64,000 bases of DNA from Cenococcum geophilum 1.58 (GCA_001692895.1 KV748224.1:1240001-1304000), one strand, 5' to 3'; shown: positions 1-13,037, counted from the stretch's first letter. Notes: generated from the letters alone by a model not told the origin. Translations and numbers: made by a program.

Positions 1-655
1 GTGAGATTATACCGTCTCCGTGTTCTCGTTATTTAAAAGAGGGGTTAGTTTATATTGCGTTAGCAAACCTATCTTCGCAACAACTATCCTCTTACTTAGA
101 GTGTACTAAAGCGAATATTCGTTTATCCTATAACGTTTACTCTACTTCTAATGCTAAATATACGCGACCTATTACTCTTAATAGTCGTCTGGTTCCCTAA
201 TTAATTTATCTTAGGGTTTTATATTTAATCTACTGCTGCGCAGCTAGATAACGAACTGTCTGTTGCTCTTGCTAAATTGCGCTAATCTTGGGACGCTAAA
301 TAGGAGGCTACCGATACTCAGCAACGGGCTTTTAAGTCTCGTTTGGCGGCGTCCGCTCGACTAATCCGTCTTAAGAAAGTGCGTAAGAAGGTTTATTTTA
401 AGGAGTAGAAACTTATGGAATAAGGTTTATAGGAACTAGGTAATAAAAGAACGGATTCTCTTTTAGTAGAGAAGGAAATAGATCTAAGTAGTTCGGCAAC
501 TGCTCTTCTTGGGTCCCCCTTAGGTAACTTATTCTTTAGCGATCCTTCTTTATTAATACTGCCTAACCTAATCTCTTCTAATACTCCTATACCTTTCCCT
601 TAGCATTTTTTAAATTCTCTAGTGGCTCCTAGGTAGTCTTAGTATAGCCTATCCA
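1..655 (+). pseudogene. Antisense accessory reading frame of the E1 family
   Basis: A plus-strand frame opposite to the element's own gag-pol, between the chromodomain and the 3' LTR. It begins outside the window. Seen in order: a short stretch around 14-60 containing PCSRY (TAT could be RIP-mutated TGT, giving a Cys pair), then a Lys/Arg-rich heptad-like helix at about 235-415 (LIRLKKVRKK), then a Ser/Leu-rich tail with SPLGNLFFSDPSLL near 505-560. Conceptual length is about 200 residues with stops only at RIP-type codons. The same frame is conserved in E2 at 54770-55560. Antisense accessory genes are known from some fungal gypsy elements; a function cannot be given. Its end overlaps the end of the chromodomain on the other strand. 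Confidence 0.55.
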
Positions 656-3600
656 CTTAACCTTATACTATATTTTGTCGTCAATGTCCTTATAACTAAT
701 AATCTTCGAAACTTGCCATTTATCTTCTTCTTATCCTCTATATATGTCTACTTTATAAACTAGTGGCTTAATATTCCCGTATGCTAGCTCTAGTATTGCA
801 ATATACTGTATAGGGTAGATCTTTATTTTGGCTAGTAGGTTTAACTTAAACGTAACCAATAAAATCTTCTGCCTAATTTTAAAAGGTCCTAGTCTAATAT
901 GGTCTAATTTCTTACTTAGTCGTTAACTCTTAAAATTTTTATGTAGTAGCCATACTTTATCTCCCTCCTTAAGATCTGGTCCCTTAGATCTCTTAGCATT
1001 ATAGTACTTTTTTATTCTCTTTTATACCTTCTTTACTAATTTTATAAGGTCTATATAAAGATTTATTAACGTCTTTATTCTTTCTTTAGCTGTACTACTT
1101 ATTTTCTTTACTTACTATAGTAATAATAATGTCCTTGGCTTATATCTGTAATTTGCCTTAAATGGTAATATGCCTATCCCTTCTTAAGGTGTTGTATTAT
1201 ATGCAAACTATATAACTAGTAATAGCGATACCTAATTATTCTATGTATAATTAATATAATGCCTTAAATACTATTTTAGTGTCTAATTTAATCTTTCTAT
1301 TTAACTATCTGTCCGTAGATAATATATAGTGGAAGTTACTGCTTAAACTTTTTGCTCCGCTAAGAACACTTCCTAAAATGCTACTACGAATCTTGGATCT
1401 CTATCCGATATAATCTTACTTAGTGCTCTATATCTTATAAACACTTCCTTAACGTAGATTTTAGCGACATCTTCTACTGAGATTTCTTCTATATATGCTA
1501 TGAAGTATCCCTACTTTATAAGCTTATCTACTATTACTAAGATCGCATTATAATCTTGTCCGGTAATAGGATCTTTTAATTTTAGTAATTTAATAATAAA
1601 GTCCTATAATATAACCTCCTATGGTCTCTCTGGTATTTTAATAGGTTGTAGCCCTCTATATGGCTTATGCCTTATTAGTTTGTTTCTTTAGCAATCTAGA
1701 TATTCCTTTATAACTTTTCTAGCTATCCCCTAAATTCCATTAATAATGTACTCCTCCTAGAGTCTTAACACTAAGCTCGTAGCTCCATTGTGTCCTTAAG
1801 TTAGTCCCTTATGGAAGTTCTCCACGAACTGCTCTACTATGCTTTTTGGGATATACTTTGCTTCTTAATTTTCGTATATATCCGTTTATAGATCTTCTAG
1901 CTATACTTCTAGAATTCTTTATACCTAAAAGCTTTCCGGTATCTTGTAGATTTTCTTTAATTTATTGTCTTCTTAAGTTGCTATAATTTTTGGATAATTA
2001 TACCTAATTAATCCGTCTATATCTTTTCGCAATAAAGCCCCTAATGGCTTTTCCTTATTTTATAGTTTAGTTTTACGGCTTAGAGCATCTGCCCGCGTAT
2101 TATCTGTACCTTTAGTATACTAAATTTTGAAATAGTATTCCGTAAGCATTTCTGCCTATCTAACCTGTCTTTAGTTAAGTTCCTTTATTATTAGGAATCC
2201 TATTAGGTTCTTATAATCCGTCTTAACTATAAATAGTTTCTCTATACCTTGCAAGAATGCTCTCTATTTCTTTAATGCTGCAACTATACCTAATAACTCT
2301 TTATTGTAGATGTTATAGTTTAACTCTAGTGGTGTTATTTTCCGACTATAGTATGCTACTGGGTGCTATCTATCTTAATGCCTTTATATAAAGTACGCCC
2401 CTAGTATATAGTCTAATGCATCTATTTCTACAACCGTCTCTAGTCCTAGTTAATAGATCTTAAGAACTGGCTCCTAGGTAAACAACTTTTTAACTTTTTT
2501 AAAGAGTTCTCTTTACTCCTCTCCCTATGCCTATAGTTCTTCTTTCTTTATTAACCGCGTAAATAGCTTAATATCTTTTAACCACTGCGCTATAAACCTT
2601 CTATAGTAATTGCAAAACCCTAGGAACGATTTTAACTATATAACGTTCTCTAGTTCCTACTAATTCACTATAGCCTCGATTTTTTTTAGATCTATACTAA
2701 GTTAGCCTAGTTTGATAATAAATCTAACGAAATTAGTCTTCCTGGTGAAGAACTCGCATTTCTTAATTGCTACTAGCATCTATTCTTCTTATAGTCTCTT
2801 TAAGACCCATTTAACGTATTCTCCGTGTTCTTTCTCTATTATTAAGTAGATAATAATAATATTAAGATATACTATAATAAATTCATCTAAGTGTTCTCCT
2901 AATATACTGTTAATACGCTTTTAGAACGTTACTAGTGCGTTTATAAGCCCGAATTGCATAACTAATGGTTTATATAGTCCTTCCTTTAACCTAAAGGCTG
3001 CCTTCTATTCGTCGCCTTCCTTAATCCTAATCTAATGGTACGCCTATTTTAGATCTATCTTTATAAAGATTTACGCATTGCCTATCCTGTCTTAGATTTC
3101 GCTAATTAAGGGTAAAGGATACCTATCTTTCTTAGTAATGCTGTTTAACTGTCTATAGTTAATATACAGCCTTAGTTTACCATTTTTCTTTAGTATGAAT
3201 AGTACTGGATAACCCGCTAATAACTGCGATGGTCTAATATATCCTTTTTATAGATTCTCCTGGATAAACTCTTTTAACGCTCTACCTTCTTCTTCGGTAA
3301 GCTTGTAGATTAGAAAGAACTTTGGACTTATTCCTAGTTCTAACTCTATTTTATAGTCCTATGCTATATATTCTAACAGCTTTTCACTTTCCGGTGACTA
3401 TAGTTTTTTGCTATACTTATGGTATCTCTTTGGTATATAACTTAGTCCTTTTTCTATTTCTTTATAGGTTGCTCCTACTTAGTACCATACTAACTTGGCT
3501 TATTGTTATATCTTATGGCGTTAAGTATCTCTAATATCGACTTAACCTGTAATCCAATTGATCTTTAGATTGTATTCCTGTAACCAAGGTATGCCTAATA

Positions 3601-4060
3601 CTGCCTTATCCCGTCCTAATGGTAGGATATTAAAAGATATCTCGATTTGTCTTCCTTTAATAGTTATCTAAATAGGTCCTGTTTTAAGATTAATAATCCC
3701 TCCTCTATAGGTTATTAGATCTCCTAAAATTGTAACTAATAGGTAAGGTTGCTCCTTTTATCTATAAGGTAGTCCTATTCTCTTAACTACTGCTAGTAAG
3801 ATATGATTTCGCGTTACTCTACTATCTATTAGCGCTTTAAACTATTAATCTTACCAATTAATTTATAAATTTAGGTGTCGTCCTTGAATTCCTTTAAGGG
3901 TCTAAGGCTCTACTACTGGCTCCCTCTAGTTCTATAGGCCTCTACTTTTCCTAACTATTAGCTACTTAATCCTGGTGCACTTGGCTCGCTCTTTAGCTAA
4001 TATCTAGTTCGCTTTTTGTCTTTAATATACTATAGACACGTGTTTTCTGGGCATTCCTAC
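560..4060 (-). pseudogene. pol: E1 pol: protease, RT, RNase H, integrase, chromodomain
   Basis: Minus-strand relic of a Ty3/gypsy polyprotein. Protease at about 3960-3560 shows ALIDSRVTRNHI, matching the family's DSGA-type active site with RIP-type damage, and later LPLGRDKAVLGIPWL. Reverse transcriptase follows at about 3360-2600 ([28 protein letters not shown]); the catalytic YxDD region is damaged to YLN. RNase H lies at about 2560-2150. Integrase at about 1900-950 retains a DDE pattern: ILQDFI, ISDRDPRF, and QIERLNQTLKQYLR. A chromodomain at 720-590 reads WQVSKII, then YKVKWIGY, then EPLENL, consistent with targeting to heterochromatin. Dozens of TAG/TAA codons make it non-coding now. Confidence 0.9.
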
Positions 4061-6900
4061 CACTGTTGTCCGTCTAAGCATTCTTCTATAAGGAATCTTC
4101 CTGGTTAAAGTACTAAACTTCCTTCCTCTTAGACCTCTGCTGGATGCCATCCATATATATATTTAGTATTTCTATACTATTACTCGTCTGTTATCTAATA
4201 TATTCTTATAGGGTATTTCTAATTCTTTTCCTTTAGATTCTTATATATGTTATATATGTCGTCTATATACGCAATCTATAATAACGTATAGTGTGCTAGG
4301 TGCTTTAGGTTAACTCTTAGCTCGTCTTTATTCCTAAGTTTAAACCTTTATTATGCTGATCTAAATGTTATAACTTTATTTATAGGTACTAAGATGCGTC
4401 TCTCGCTTCTCTAGTCCTCTAAATATTCCTCTAGATCCTTTAACGTTATAATTAAGGCTCCTTTAATATGCGTTATGGCCTTTTCTATAATTAGGTGGTC
4501 CTAGATAACTTTTTTATCTAACTATATATAGAAATCTTCCCACTTATTATTATGCCTCTGCCTATACTACTTTTGGTATAGCTACTAGAGTATATACGGC
4601 TTATCCGTAAGGAAGTATCTTTTTATTACTATATTATGACAGCCCTTTATATATTGTTTCTCGAACCTAGTTAGAATCCCTAGATCCTCTTTATTTTCTA
4701 GTTTAGTAAGCCACTTAGCTCTTAGTATGCCTACTCTTAGCCTATTAGTAATTCTTTATACTAGTGCTCTGTCCTTTATACGTCCTAATGTGCTAGATCT
4801 CTTATCTAGTTTCTGTTCTTACTATGTAATAATTCTTTGCCTAAACTCTTCTATAGTTTCTTTTAGTTTACGCCTTATGTTTTAATCCTTAAAGTTATCT
4901 TACTTCTTAATCCTAGTATTAAACTTTTGATCTTTAGGCTGAATACTGCGTTCCCCTGGTAAGTCTTTTGGGTTTATATATCTGTCTCCTAGTCTAGCTG
5001 CTATTTGTATTATAGATTCTCTAATCTATAAAGAAGCTCCTTGCCTCTTATCTATGGGTGTCCTTATTTATACTCCGAAATCTTAGTCCCTTAGATTCTT
5101 TAATCCTAAGCTTGCTTTTAACTTAAGCTTAGCTCCCGCCTTAGTCTAACTAGGTATCCGTGGTGTTCTTATCTCGTCTTAAGAGTCTTAAATCTCACTC
5201 ATCTTATCTTAAGAGTCTTGTGCCTGTGGGAAACTCTATCCTAAGCTTATTTATATGTTTCTAAACTAAGCTACTGCCCTACTCTATTGGTTTTTGTCTA
5301 TTGTAGGTCCTTAGGTGTGCCTTATCTTGTTTTAAGAATCTTAGTTATCTCTTATCTCGTCTTAAGAATCTTAAGCCTTTGGCCTTTTACCTTTATTAAG
5401 TGCCAAAGTGGTTCGCTATTCTATTTCTCTTACGTCTTGCGAAGCGATAGATATTATATCTAGTAGGGTCTTAATCCCTACTAATGTTCCCTATTCTATA
5501 GTGGAATTATCCTCTACCTCTAGTATAACATCTCTAAGGTCTACTTGCTCCTAGTAAGCGGCCCTTATTACCTTATTGTCACGGAATGTTTTACCTAGGT
5601 TAAATTTATCGTCCTTAATGTCCGATCTGCGAACTGGTTTGTTGGTTCCTCTATATCCTATAGGTGCTAGCTCTTATAGCTAATAGCTTACGCCGTACTT
5701 AGCGTCCTTATAAATTTGGTATACGTTATTGTAATAAAACGCAAAACTTCTAATTAAACACTCTTTTGTTCCTTATAGTATATTATTATCCCTCTATACG
5801 TGTATATTATCTACTAGTCTTGTGCCTTTTACTACGTAGTAACTCTACCCACTTCTACAGTCTCTGACGTAATAACCCTATTTTCCGTAATTTATGTAAG
5901 CTCCTTCTTTAAACTATTTCTCTTACTATAGAGTCCGCCTAAATGTCTTCTGCTATTAAGATTCCTGATTTAGCCTCTACTCTTTAGACCTTTAATTACT
6001 TAATCCTTGTCCTCTGGGTTTCTATGGTTTACTCTATTTCTTATAGGCTTCTTTAGTACCACTTAGGTCTATTAGCTCTGCGCTATACCATAGTTTCTAA
6101 CTTAGCTTTTGTTATTGCGTACTCTACGCCTTATACAACTATAGAACTCTATCCTAGCCTCTCTTAGCCTGTTCCCTTTGGTAGATCTAATTATTAATTT
6201 TAATCGCCTAATCTATTAGTTCCCTTAGGGTATCTATATCTTCTATTAGGATAATTACGTCCTAGACTTTAGCCTTAAATCCCTATTTATACTGTGCTAT
6301 AAGCGCCCTATTATTCTACTTTACTTATATTGCTAGTGTCTAGAACTATATTATATACTTAATTGCTAAAGTTCGTTGTACGAGGTTCTGGAGTTTTCTT
6401 TTTACTATAGTTATTTCTTCTGGGTCTCTAAATATCTATGTAAGTTGTTCTGCGAATTCTTCCCAACTTAAGAACATAAATCGCACGTCTTAGTTAGTAG
6501 TCGTTATTCTGTTTACCTATATCTCCGTAAGATAAGGTTTAAACCACTTAAGTGCTTTTCCTAATAAGAATAGTCCTGCGTAGGCTATCTGATCTATAGG
6601 TGTAGGTAATTTTACTCCCTCCTATAAGACCTTAAAGTGCATCTATGTAAGGAATCCTTTAAGCTTTAACCTTTTTCCTATAAATCTCTTAATTAATAGT
6701 AGCTTAATCTTTGCTACTCCTATCCCGTTAAGTCTTTTTTCCAACACTATATTATTAGCTGTTAGCTAGTTAACTATCTCCTATAGCTGTCTAACTGTTA
6801 TAGGTTGCTATAAGTTAGTATCTGCTATACTAGTATTATTTCCTGTCTTTAAAGTAGTTGCTGCCGTTAATGGCATTACAGTGGCTGCTTTTGGTGGCAT
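4060..6900 (-). pseudogene. gag: E1 gag
   Basis: Minus-strand gag relic starting at an intact ATG (complement of 6898-6900), which opens MPPKAATVMPLTAATT. A central region at about 6700-5950 has the retrotransposon-gag pattern (GFLTQM, ALKWFKPYL, EEFAEQLTQIFRDPEE, then DTLRELIDQAIKINNQIYQRE). The stretch 5200-4060 is a long, less typical region ending in a Cys/Trp-rich segment (EECLDGQQW, ECPEN, reading RIP stops as Gln/Trp), just before the protease. Same layout as in E2, whose ATG is at 61791. Not functional: frame broken by many RIP-type stops. Confidence 0.8.
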
Positions 6901-6944
6901 GTTGTTTAACTTCTTATATTAATACCGTAACTAGGTAGTAATTA

Positions 6945-7370
6945 TGTAATAAAACCTTGTAGCAAGAACTACGATGGGCTCGTTATTAGGCTAGGTGTAT
7001 AGGAAATATAAGTATAAAAGTCAACAATGTAATAACAACTGGTGGAGTAGTTGCCCAATAGATTAACTCTAATTGTATTCTAAGAATTACTATAAGGAAG
7101 GAACTATCTAGGTAGGGACTAAGGGTCCTTAAATACATAACCGTACTCCTATAAAATCCTTCTTATATATAATATACGTGTGCTCTGTCTACTCCGTTAT
7201 AGATCTTATAGATTACATAGATTACATAGATTATATTATATAACCTTAGTTACTATTCCTCGTCATATAGTTCTATCGGCTCCATCCTGGACCGTGCCTG
7301 TATTAACTAACTAGCTTCTTCCGTCTCTTCTCTAAGTAGTTGTAATATTGTACTTAAAGCGTCCGTAATA
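6945..7370 (-). repeat. E1 5' LTR
   Basis: 426 bp, highly similar to both E2 LTRs (425 bp). Begins TGTAATAAAACC, where E2 has TATAACGGAACC, and ends TCCGTAATA, where E2 has TCCGTAACA; every difference at the ends is a C/T or G/A transition. A short repeat around ATAGATTACATAGATTA (7205-7235) is inside the LTR. The 5' LTR would carry the promoter of the minus-strand element. Confidence 0.92.
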
Positions 7371-8990
7371 AACAATCTAATACCTACACTTAACCTACAA
7401 CGCCAATTAATCCCAGGAGAATTTGATTTATTAGCCCTAGCCTTAACCCCTAAGGAGACGGACACCGATAATATCTTATCTTTTATTAACTATATAACTA
7501 CGGACAAGCAAACGGAAGGGCTACTACCCATTAAAATCGAAATATAAGACGCCAAGATATTTATAAAAATGGTAGCATAAGACCCTAATAAATACTACCG
7601 CCTTTTATAGAACTATTACCTAAAGCTTATACAAGCCGAGATGCGTACTACCTAAGATCGCGATATTATCTAAGACCTATAAGCTTATAAGGCGCTCGCT
7701 AATAATATATATTAAGAAACCGAAGACAACCTCTATGTGTCTAAACGCGACGTCTAATAGTTAAAGAAGGCTAAGATTGCACTAATTACTACAGTTACTA
7801 AAAGAGAAGGCACAATTAAATACCTATAATCTTAGCTTAATAAGCATATTCGTAATAATGCCAAATACCTCTCTACTACATATAACGCCACCTAAGTCTT
7901 TACGCCCCTGGCAACTTTACCTACTTAACGCTTAATAGAGGGCTAGCGTTAAGTAGCTTTACCTAATAGGAACCCCTACTAAAGCAGCAACGATAAAAGC
8001 TATAATAATTAGACCTAAACTGCCACTATAGAGTCTAATATATGCTACCTTAATCCCCTAGTTTTTTAGGGAGACTGTAAGGAATACAGCTACTGGAAGA
8101 TGTAAATCCGTAAGAAACTAACTTAGAGCGCTTACCTTTTTCCTATAGAAGATACTAAGATTGGCTATATTATTAGGCGAATAAAGGGTATACTATTTAA
8201 TAGACTCTTCGCCTAATGGGAGACTAGTAGCCCCTAGAAGTAGTAGTCCTACTAAAAAGTCCTTAATGATCTTAATCTAATATACCGCGACTATAACCTA
8301 TTAGCCACTAACCAAGCTAAACTACGTGCCCTAAAGATAAGCCCGACTAAATTATTTAACAAATTCTATGTTAAATTCCAGGAATACACTAGAGCCCTCG
8401 CCTAAGACGATACTAAAGACTAGGAGGACCTCCTTAAAAAAGTTACTTATTNCCTTAGTTACGCAGCCGCCAGCCATAACTATAACGATGTTTATAATAT
8501 AGTAGCAGCTCTATAAAAGATTAAACGACAACTAAATTAGATTGCTACTACTAACCCTTACCTAAAGACCTCTCTATAGAAGCCCCCTGGGCCTACTAAA
8601 CCCATATATACTAAGCCACCGACACCTACTACCTTAAGTACTACTAGAACTAATATCGATTTCTCTATACTAACCTTCCTATAGAAACTCCTAGATGGAG
8701 AGCGCGAGCTACTCTAGAAACTAGGATACTGCTATAGATGCCGTTAAGAAGGCTATTATTGCAATAACCTAAACTGCCTAATAGCTAGGTTTAGTAGCCG
8801 CCGCCTAATACCTAACCTAATACCCCAAACACTAAATACGTCGCTATACGCCACTACCGTATAAGATAAAGACGTAGTAATAGCGGTAGAATCGGATACG
8901 GAAATGGAAAACGCTAAATCCTAGCCCTAAGTCGCGGGTTAAGACGCCCTAATAATAAAGGGATCTATATATTGGCTTGCTTAATAAATA
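7371..8990 (+). pseudogene. gag: E4 gag (5' part displaced by E1)
   Basis: Plus-strand frame that starts right after the E1 LTR (NNLIPTLNLQRQLIPGEF). Further on it reads ETDTDNILSFINYI and TKLFNKFYVKFQEYTRA, gag-like helices rich in charged residues. A CCHC zinc knuckle survives at about 8730-8775 as CYRC, then EGYY, then a terminal Cys (YxxNNLNCL), in line with C-x2-C-x4-H-x4-C where His has become Tyr by C-to-T. Stops are TAG/TAA at expected Gln/Trp positions. Confidence 0.78.
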
Positions 8991-9029
8991 ACTCTATAAA
9001 AATAAATGGACGGAAATAGATAGTTTTAC

Positions 9030-12000
9030 CTATAATAGGAACTACTGCCAAAAAATAATATAAAAGCCGTTCTATAATTAATTGCGAAGCTACTAATAAA
9101 TTTATAGATACCTAATTTATGTGTACTTATAACCTACCTACCTTACCCCTTACTAAAGCCCGCGCCCTATAACTCGCTAACGGTAATTATACCGCATAGA
9201 AGATTACCTATATAGCACAACTCCACCTAGATATAAATGGGCACTAGGAAGAACTCTAGGCCTATATAACACTACTTACCAACTACCCTATTATCCTTAG
9301 AATGAACTAGCTTAAATAATATAACCCCGCCATTAACTGGAATAAGAGAGAAGTAACCTTTAACTCTAAATACTGTAGAGAGACTTACCTAGGGTATAGC
9401 CTAGCCGCCTTTATTTACTCCCCAGGATATTAACCCAAGGAACCCCTTATTACCCTACCTATAACTAACTACTACTACGTAAGTGCCCTGGCCTTCTACT
9501 GTATAGCACGTAAGAAAGGCTAGACTGTTACTGCAGCTTCCTAATTATAACTATATAAGCTTCTATATAAGCTTAATAAAGAATAGGACTACGTCCTCTA
9601 TAGTAATAGGATAGATATAGTTGACCTTCTAGAAGATAACGCCCCTATAGAACTCTACGGACTTTTACCTTTAGACTTTAAGAAGTTTATAAAGCTTAAA
9701 AAAGGACTTACTAACGAAGAACTCCGTAAGCTCCTCCCTAAGAGGTACTATAACTTTANNNANATATGCTTATAAAAGAGCGTAGATATACTCCCCCTAT
9801 ATTAACCTAATAACTATACTATTAACATTAAATAAGGAAAAATGCTACCTTATAAGAGACCCTACCTAATGTTAAAAGACGAGCTTCTAGTTGTAAAAAA
9901 GTATATTAACGAGCACCTTAATAAAGGATTTATTCGTCCTAGCATNTTACTAGCAGCCGCCCCTATCCTTCTCGCTAAGAAGCTAGGAGGAAGTATCCGA
10001 TTCTATGTTAACTATAGAGGACTTAACGCTATTACGATTAAAAACTGATACCTAGTACCGCTTATATATGAGACCCTTAAGCGGCTTAGTTAAGCCAAAA
10101 TCTATACTAAGCTTAATATTATCGCCGCCTTTAACCATCTCTAAATACGGGAAGGTAATGAATGGAAAACCACATTCGTATCGCGCTTCGGCTAATTTAA
10201 ATATACCGTTATACCCTTTAGCGTATATAACGGCCTAGGTACCTTCTAAAGCTATATTAATAACGCCTTATAGGACTACCTTAACGACTTCTACTCTGCG
10301 TACCTAGACGACATACTTATTTATAGTAATAACCCCTTTAAGCATACCGAACACGTTTAAAAGGTCCTATAGCGCCTTAGGGATGTAGGACTTTATATTA
10401 ATTTAAAGAAATGCGAATTCTTAGTCACAGAAGTAAAATACCTTAGACTAATTGTTACTACTAAGGGTGTCTATATAGACCCCAAGAAGGTACGCATAAT
10501 TACTAAATAGCAAGCCCCTAACTATATTAAGGACGTATAAGCCTTCCTTAGTTTCGCCAACTTTTATTAGAAATTTATATATAACTTCTTAGGCGTAGTA
10601 GCACTACTTATAGCAATAATGCGAACGAAGGGCCTTTCTATAAAAGGAAGAAAAACGTACCTACGCTTTACCTAGACGCCCAAATGCGAGAAGGCGTTCT
10701 AAGACCTTAAAAATGCCTTTACTAAAGCACCTGTCCTAGCTTACTTTATACTAGGACGACAACTCTACCTTAAAACCAACTCCTTAGACTACGTTAACGC
10801 AGGCGTCCTCTCCTAGATGGGCGACGACGGTTTTCTTTACCTAGTCGCATTCTACTCGTCTAAGCTTATACTATAAGAGTATAACTACGAGATCTATGAC
10901 AAAGAACTCCTTGCAATTATATAAGCGTTTAAAGAATTCTAACTAGAACTCTCCTTAGTAGAGCCTAATTAGCCAACTAAAGTCCTTACGGACCATTGCA
11001 ATCTTAAGTACTTTATAACTATAAAGCAGCTAAACTAACGCCAAGCATATTAGAATGAGTTCCTCTCTAGTTTTAACTTTAAAATTATATATAGACTAGG
11101 AGTATAAGGTACTAAACCTAATAGCCTAATACGCCGCTCGCAAGACCTTCCTTAGTTTAAAGATAACCCCTATAATTAGTTCCAATAACAGATAATCCTA
11201 AAAGCATAAAATTTGGCCCTAGGTATACTACCTATAATAGAGCTAACTATACCCTAGCTTTATACTATAGAACTAAAGTTACCTCCCGAAATTAATAAGC
11301 TTATTACTACGGCATATAACGCCTCTGTTAACCCATTACTATATTAACTTATTGCCGCAAAGACCGCCAGCGCCTATACACTGCCTATTAACCTCTAAAG
11401 CTTAGGCTAGATTAATATAGCAGCCTTGGAAGTAAAAGAGAACAGGCTCTATTATAGAGGCCGCCTATTTATCCCTAACTTAGAAAATTTATAACGGTAA
11501 CTAATCTAAATGGCCTATAACCTCTGATTAAGCGGCCACCTAGGTAGAGGAGGAACCTATAAGCTTCTTAGCCGATACTACTTCTAGCCAAAAATAATAG
11601 ACTTAGTTAAACACTTTATAGGCGCCTGCTATAGTTATAAGCGCGCTAAGGCCTTTAATATAAAGTACTAAGGACTACTATACCCTCTACTAGTACCTAT
11701 ACGACAATGGGCAGATATCGCTATAGATTTCGTTATTAACCTACCACCCTATAAATAACACGGCCGTACCTATAAGAACATCTTTATAATAATATGCCGA
11801 CTTATAAAAGAGCGCCACTACGTCCCAACTAAAGGCGTAGCCGTTAGCGACGTTACTAACGCCTTCCTTTGCGAAGTTTACTGACTATATAGGCTACCTA
11901 ACTCGATTACGTCCGACTAAGGTATATAATTTAACTCTAATGTATAGAGACGAATCTGCTAACACCTTAGCATCTCCGTTAAGATATCTATATCCTTTTA

Positions 12001-12890
12001 CTATAAAACTACTGGGTAACCGGAAAACGCTAATGCCAGTATAAAAGCGTACCTACGATAGGTAGTCGCCTATAGTTAAGATAACTGGGTGGATTACCTC
12101 CCACTAGGTAAATTTACAGCGAATAACTACGTCTTAACTACTATAGGACTTACCCCGTTCTTCGCGAATAAGGGTTATTACCCCTAATCCGGTATAGAGC
12201 CACTAGAACCTATTAATAAGAAACTGCTATATAGAAAACGCCTTAAGATGCTACTTACCGACCAGTATGCAGACCATATAAAAAATCTACTCGACTACTA
12301 TAAGGGAGAAATGGCCTGGGCTTAAGTAAAGTAGGCCTACTTTGCTAACCGTTATAAAACGCCACCACCGGAGATGCGTGTTGGTAATTAGGTATAGCTA
12401 AATGCACGCAATATCTCTATATAGAGGCCTATAAAGTCACTTAATTATAAGAACCTCGGCCCCTATCCAATTAAATGAGTTATTAATAAGGGAGCCGTAT
12501 ATAAGCTAGAACTCCCGCCTACCCTAGCTACCTATAGGATATAGCCCGTATTTTACCTATGGCTACTATACCTCTATTAGCCCAACCCCTTACTGGGGTA
12601 GATATAGCCTAAACCCCTACTAGTACTAATCTGAGATAAGAATAAAGATAAGAACCATAAGGAGTGGACCGTTAAATAAATTATTAACTTTAAATACTTT
12701 AGCAAAGGCAGAGGACGACGGCTTTACTACAGAGCTATATATACAGGATTCGACATAGATTAGCTAGAATGGTAACTATAGGAAGACTTCGAAAATGTAA
12801 AGGATTTAATTAGCGACTTTTACTACGCAAACCTATAGAAACCGGGCCTAAGCAAAGACTTTATACCTAATCCTCTATAGAAGCCCTTAT
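9030..12890 (+). pseudogene. pol: E4 pol: protease, RT, RNase H, integrase, chromodomain
   Basis: Plus-strand pol relic. Protease region at about 9060-9450 (LINCEATNKFIDT; the Asp of DxG is lost). RT at 9840-10500 with [23 protein letters not shown] and an intact YLDD at 10301-10312; an ORF of 68 codons (9842-10048) survives here. RNase H at about 10700-11150. Integrase at about 11500-12350 starts with GHLGRGGTYKLL and a Cys pair (ACYSYKRAK), then AIDFVINLPP, ITSDQGIQF and PENANASIKAYLR as damaged DDE core. A chromodomain-like C-terminus at 12650-12860 starts WTVKQIINFKYF. Overall the longest continuous pol relic on the plus strand of the left half. Confidence 0.9.
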
Positions 12891-12994
12891 AGAGTTAAAC
12901 CGTTGTATATTACCACGTAAGGGCAAATTGCCGTTAGATTGCCGTTAGATTGCGGTAAAGTGCGATTACATAACCGGAATATCGTTAAGATGTC

Positions 12995-13037
12995 CAGGAA
13001 CTTCGACCGGCGGTTAAAGTTATCTAATTAGTTGGAT
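12995..13037 (+). promoter_or_regulatory. Hairpin-containing 3' motif of E4, shared with E7
   Basis: A 43-bp stretch downstream of pol contains AACTTCGACCGGCGGTTAAAG, an imperfect inverted repeat with 10-base arms (two mismatches), followed by TTATCTAATTAGTTGGAT. Almost the same 43 bp occurs at 48724-48766 in the equivalent place in E7. Position in the 3' untranslated region suggests an RNA structure or transcript-end signal; that role is inference. Confidence 0.5.

Larger units (their letters stand above)
1..7370 (-). mobile_element. E1: Ty3/gypsy LTR retrotransposon, left end outside window
   Basis: Degenerate Ty3/gypsy element read on the minus strand, so its 5' LTR is on the right (6945-7370) and its 3' LTR lies left of the window. 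It is the same family as the complete element E2 (54286-62261): position 1 matches about 54889 and the two stay collinear to the right LTR. Order on the minus strand is gag, protease, reverse transcriptase, RNase H, integrase, chromodomain. It sits in the gag region of E4, whose frame starts immediately at 7371; the expected target duplication on this side would be AACAA (7371-7375), which cannot be checked because the left side is missing. Frames are broken mainly by TAG and TAA. Confidence 0.93.
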
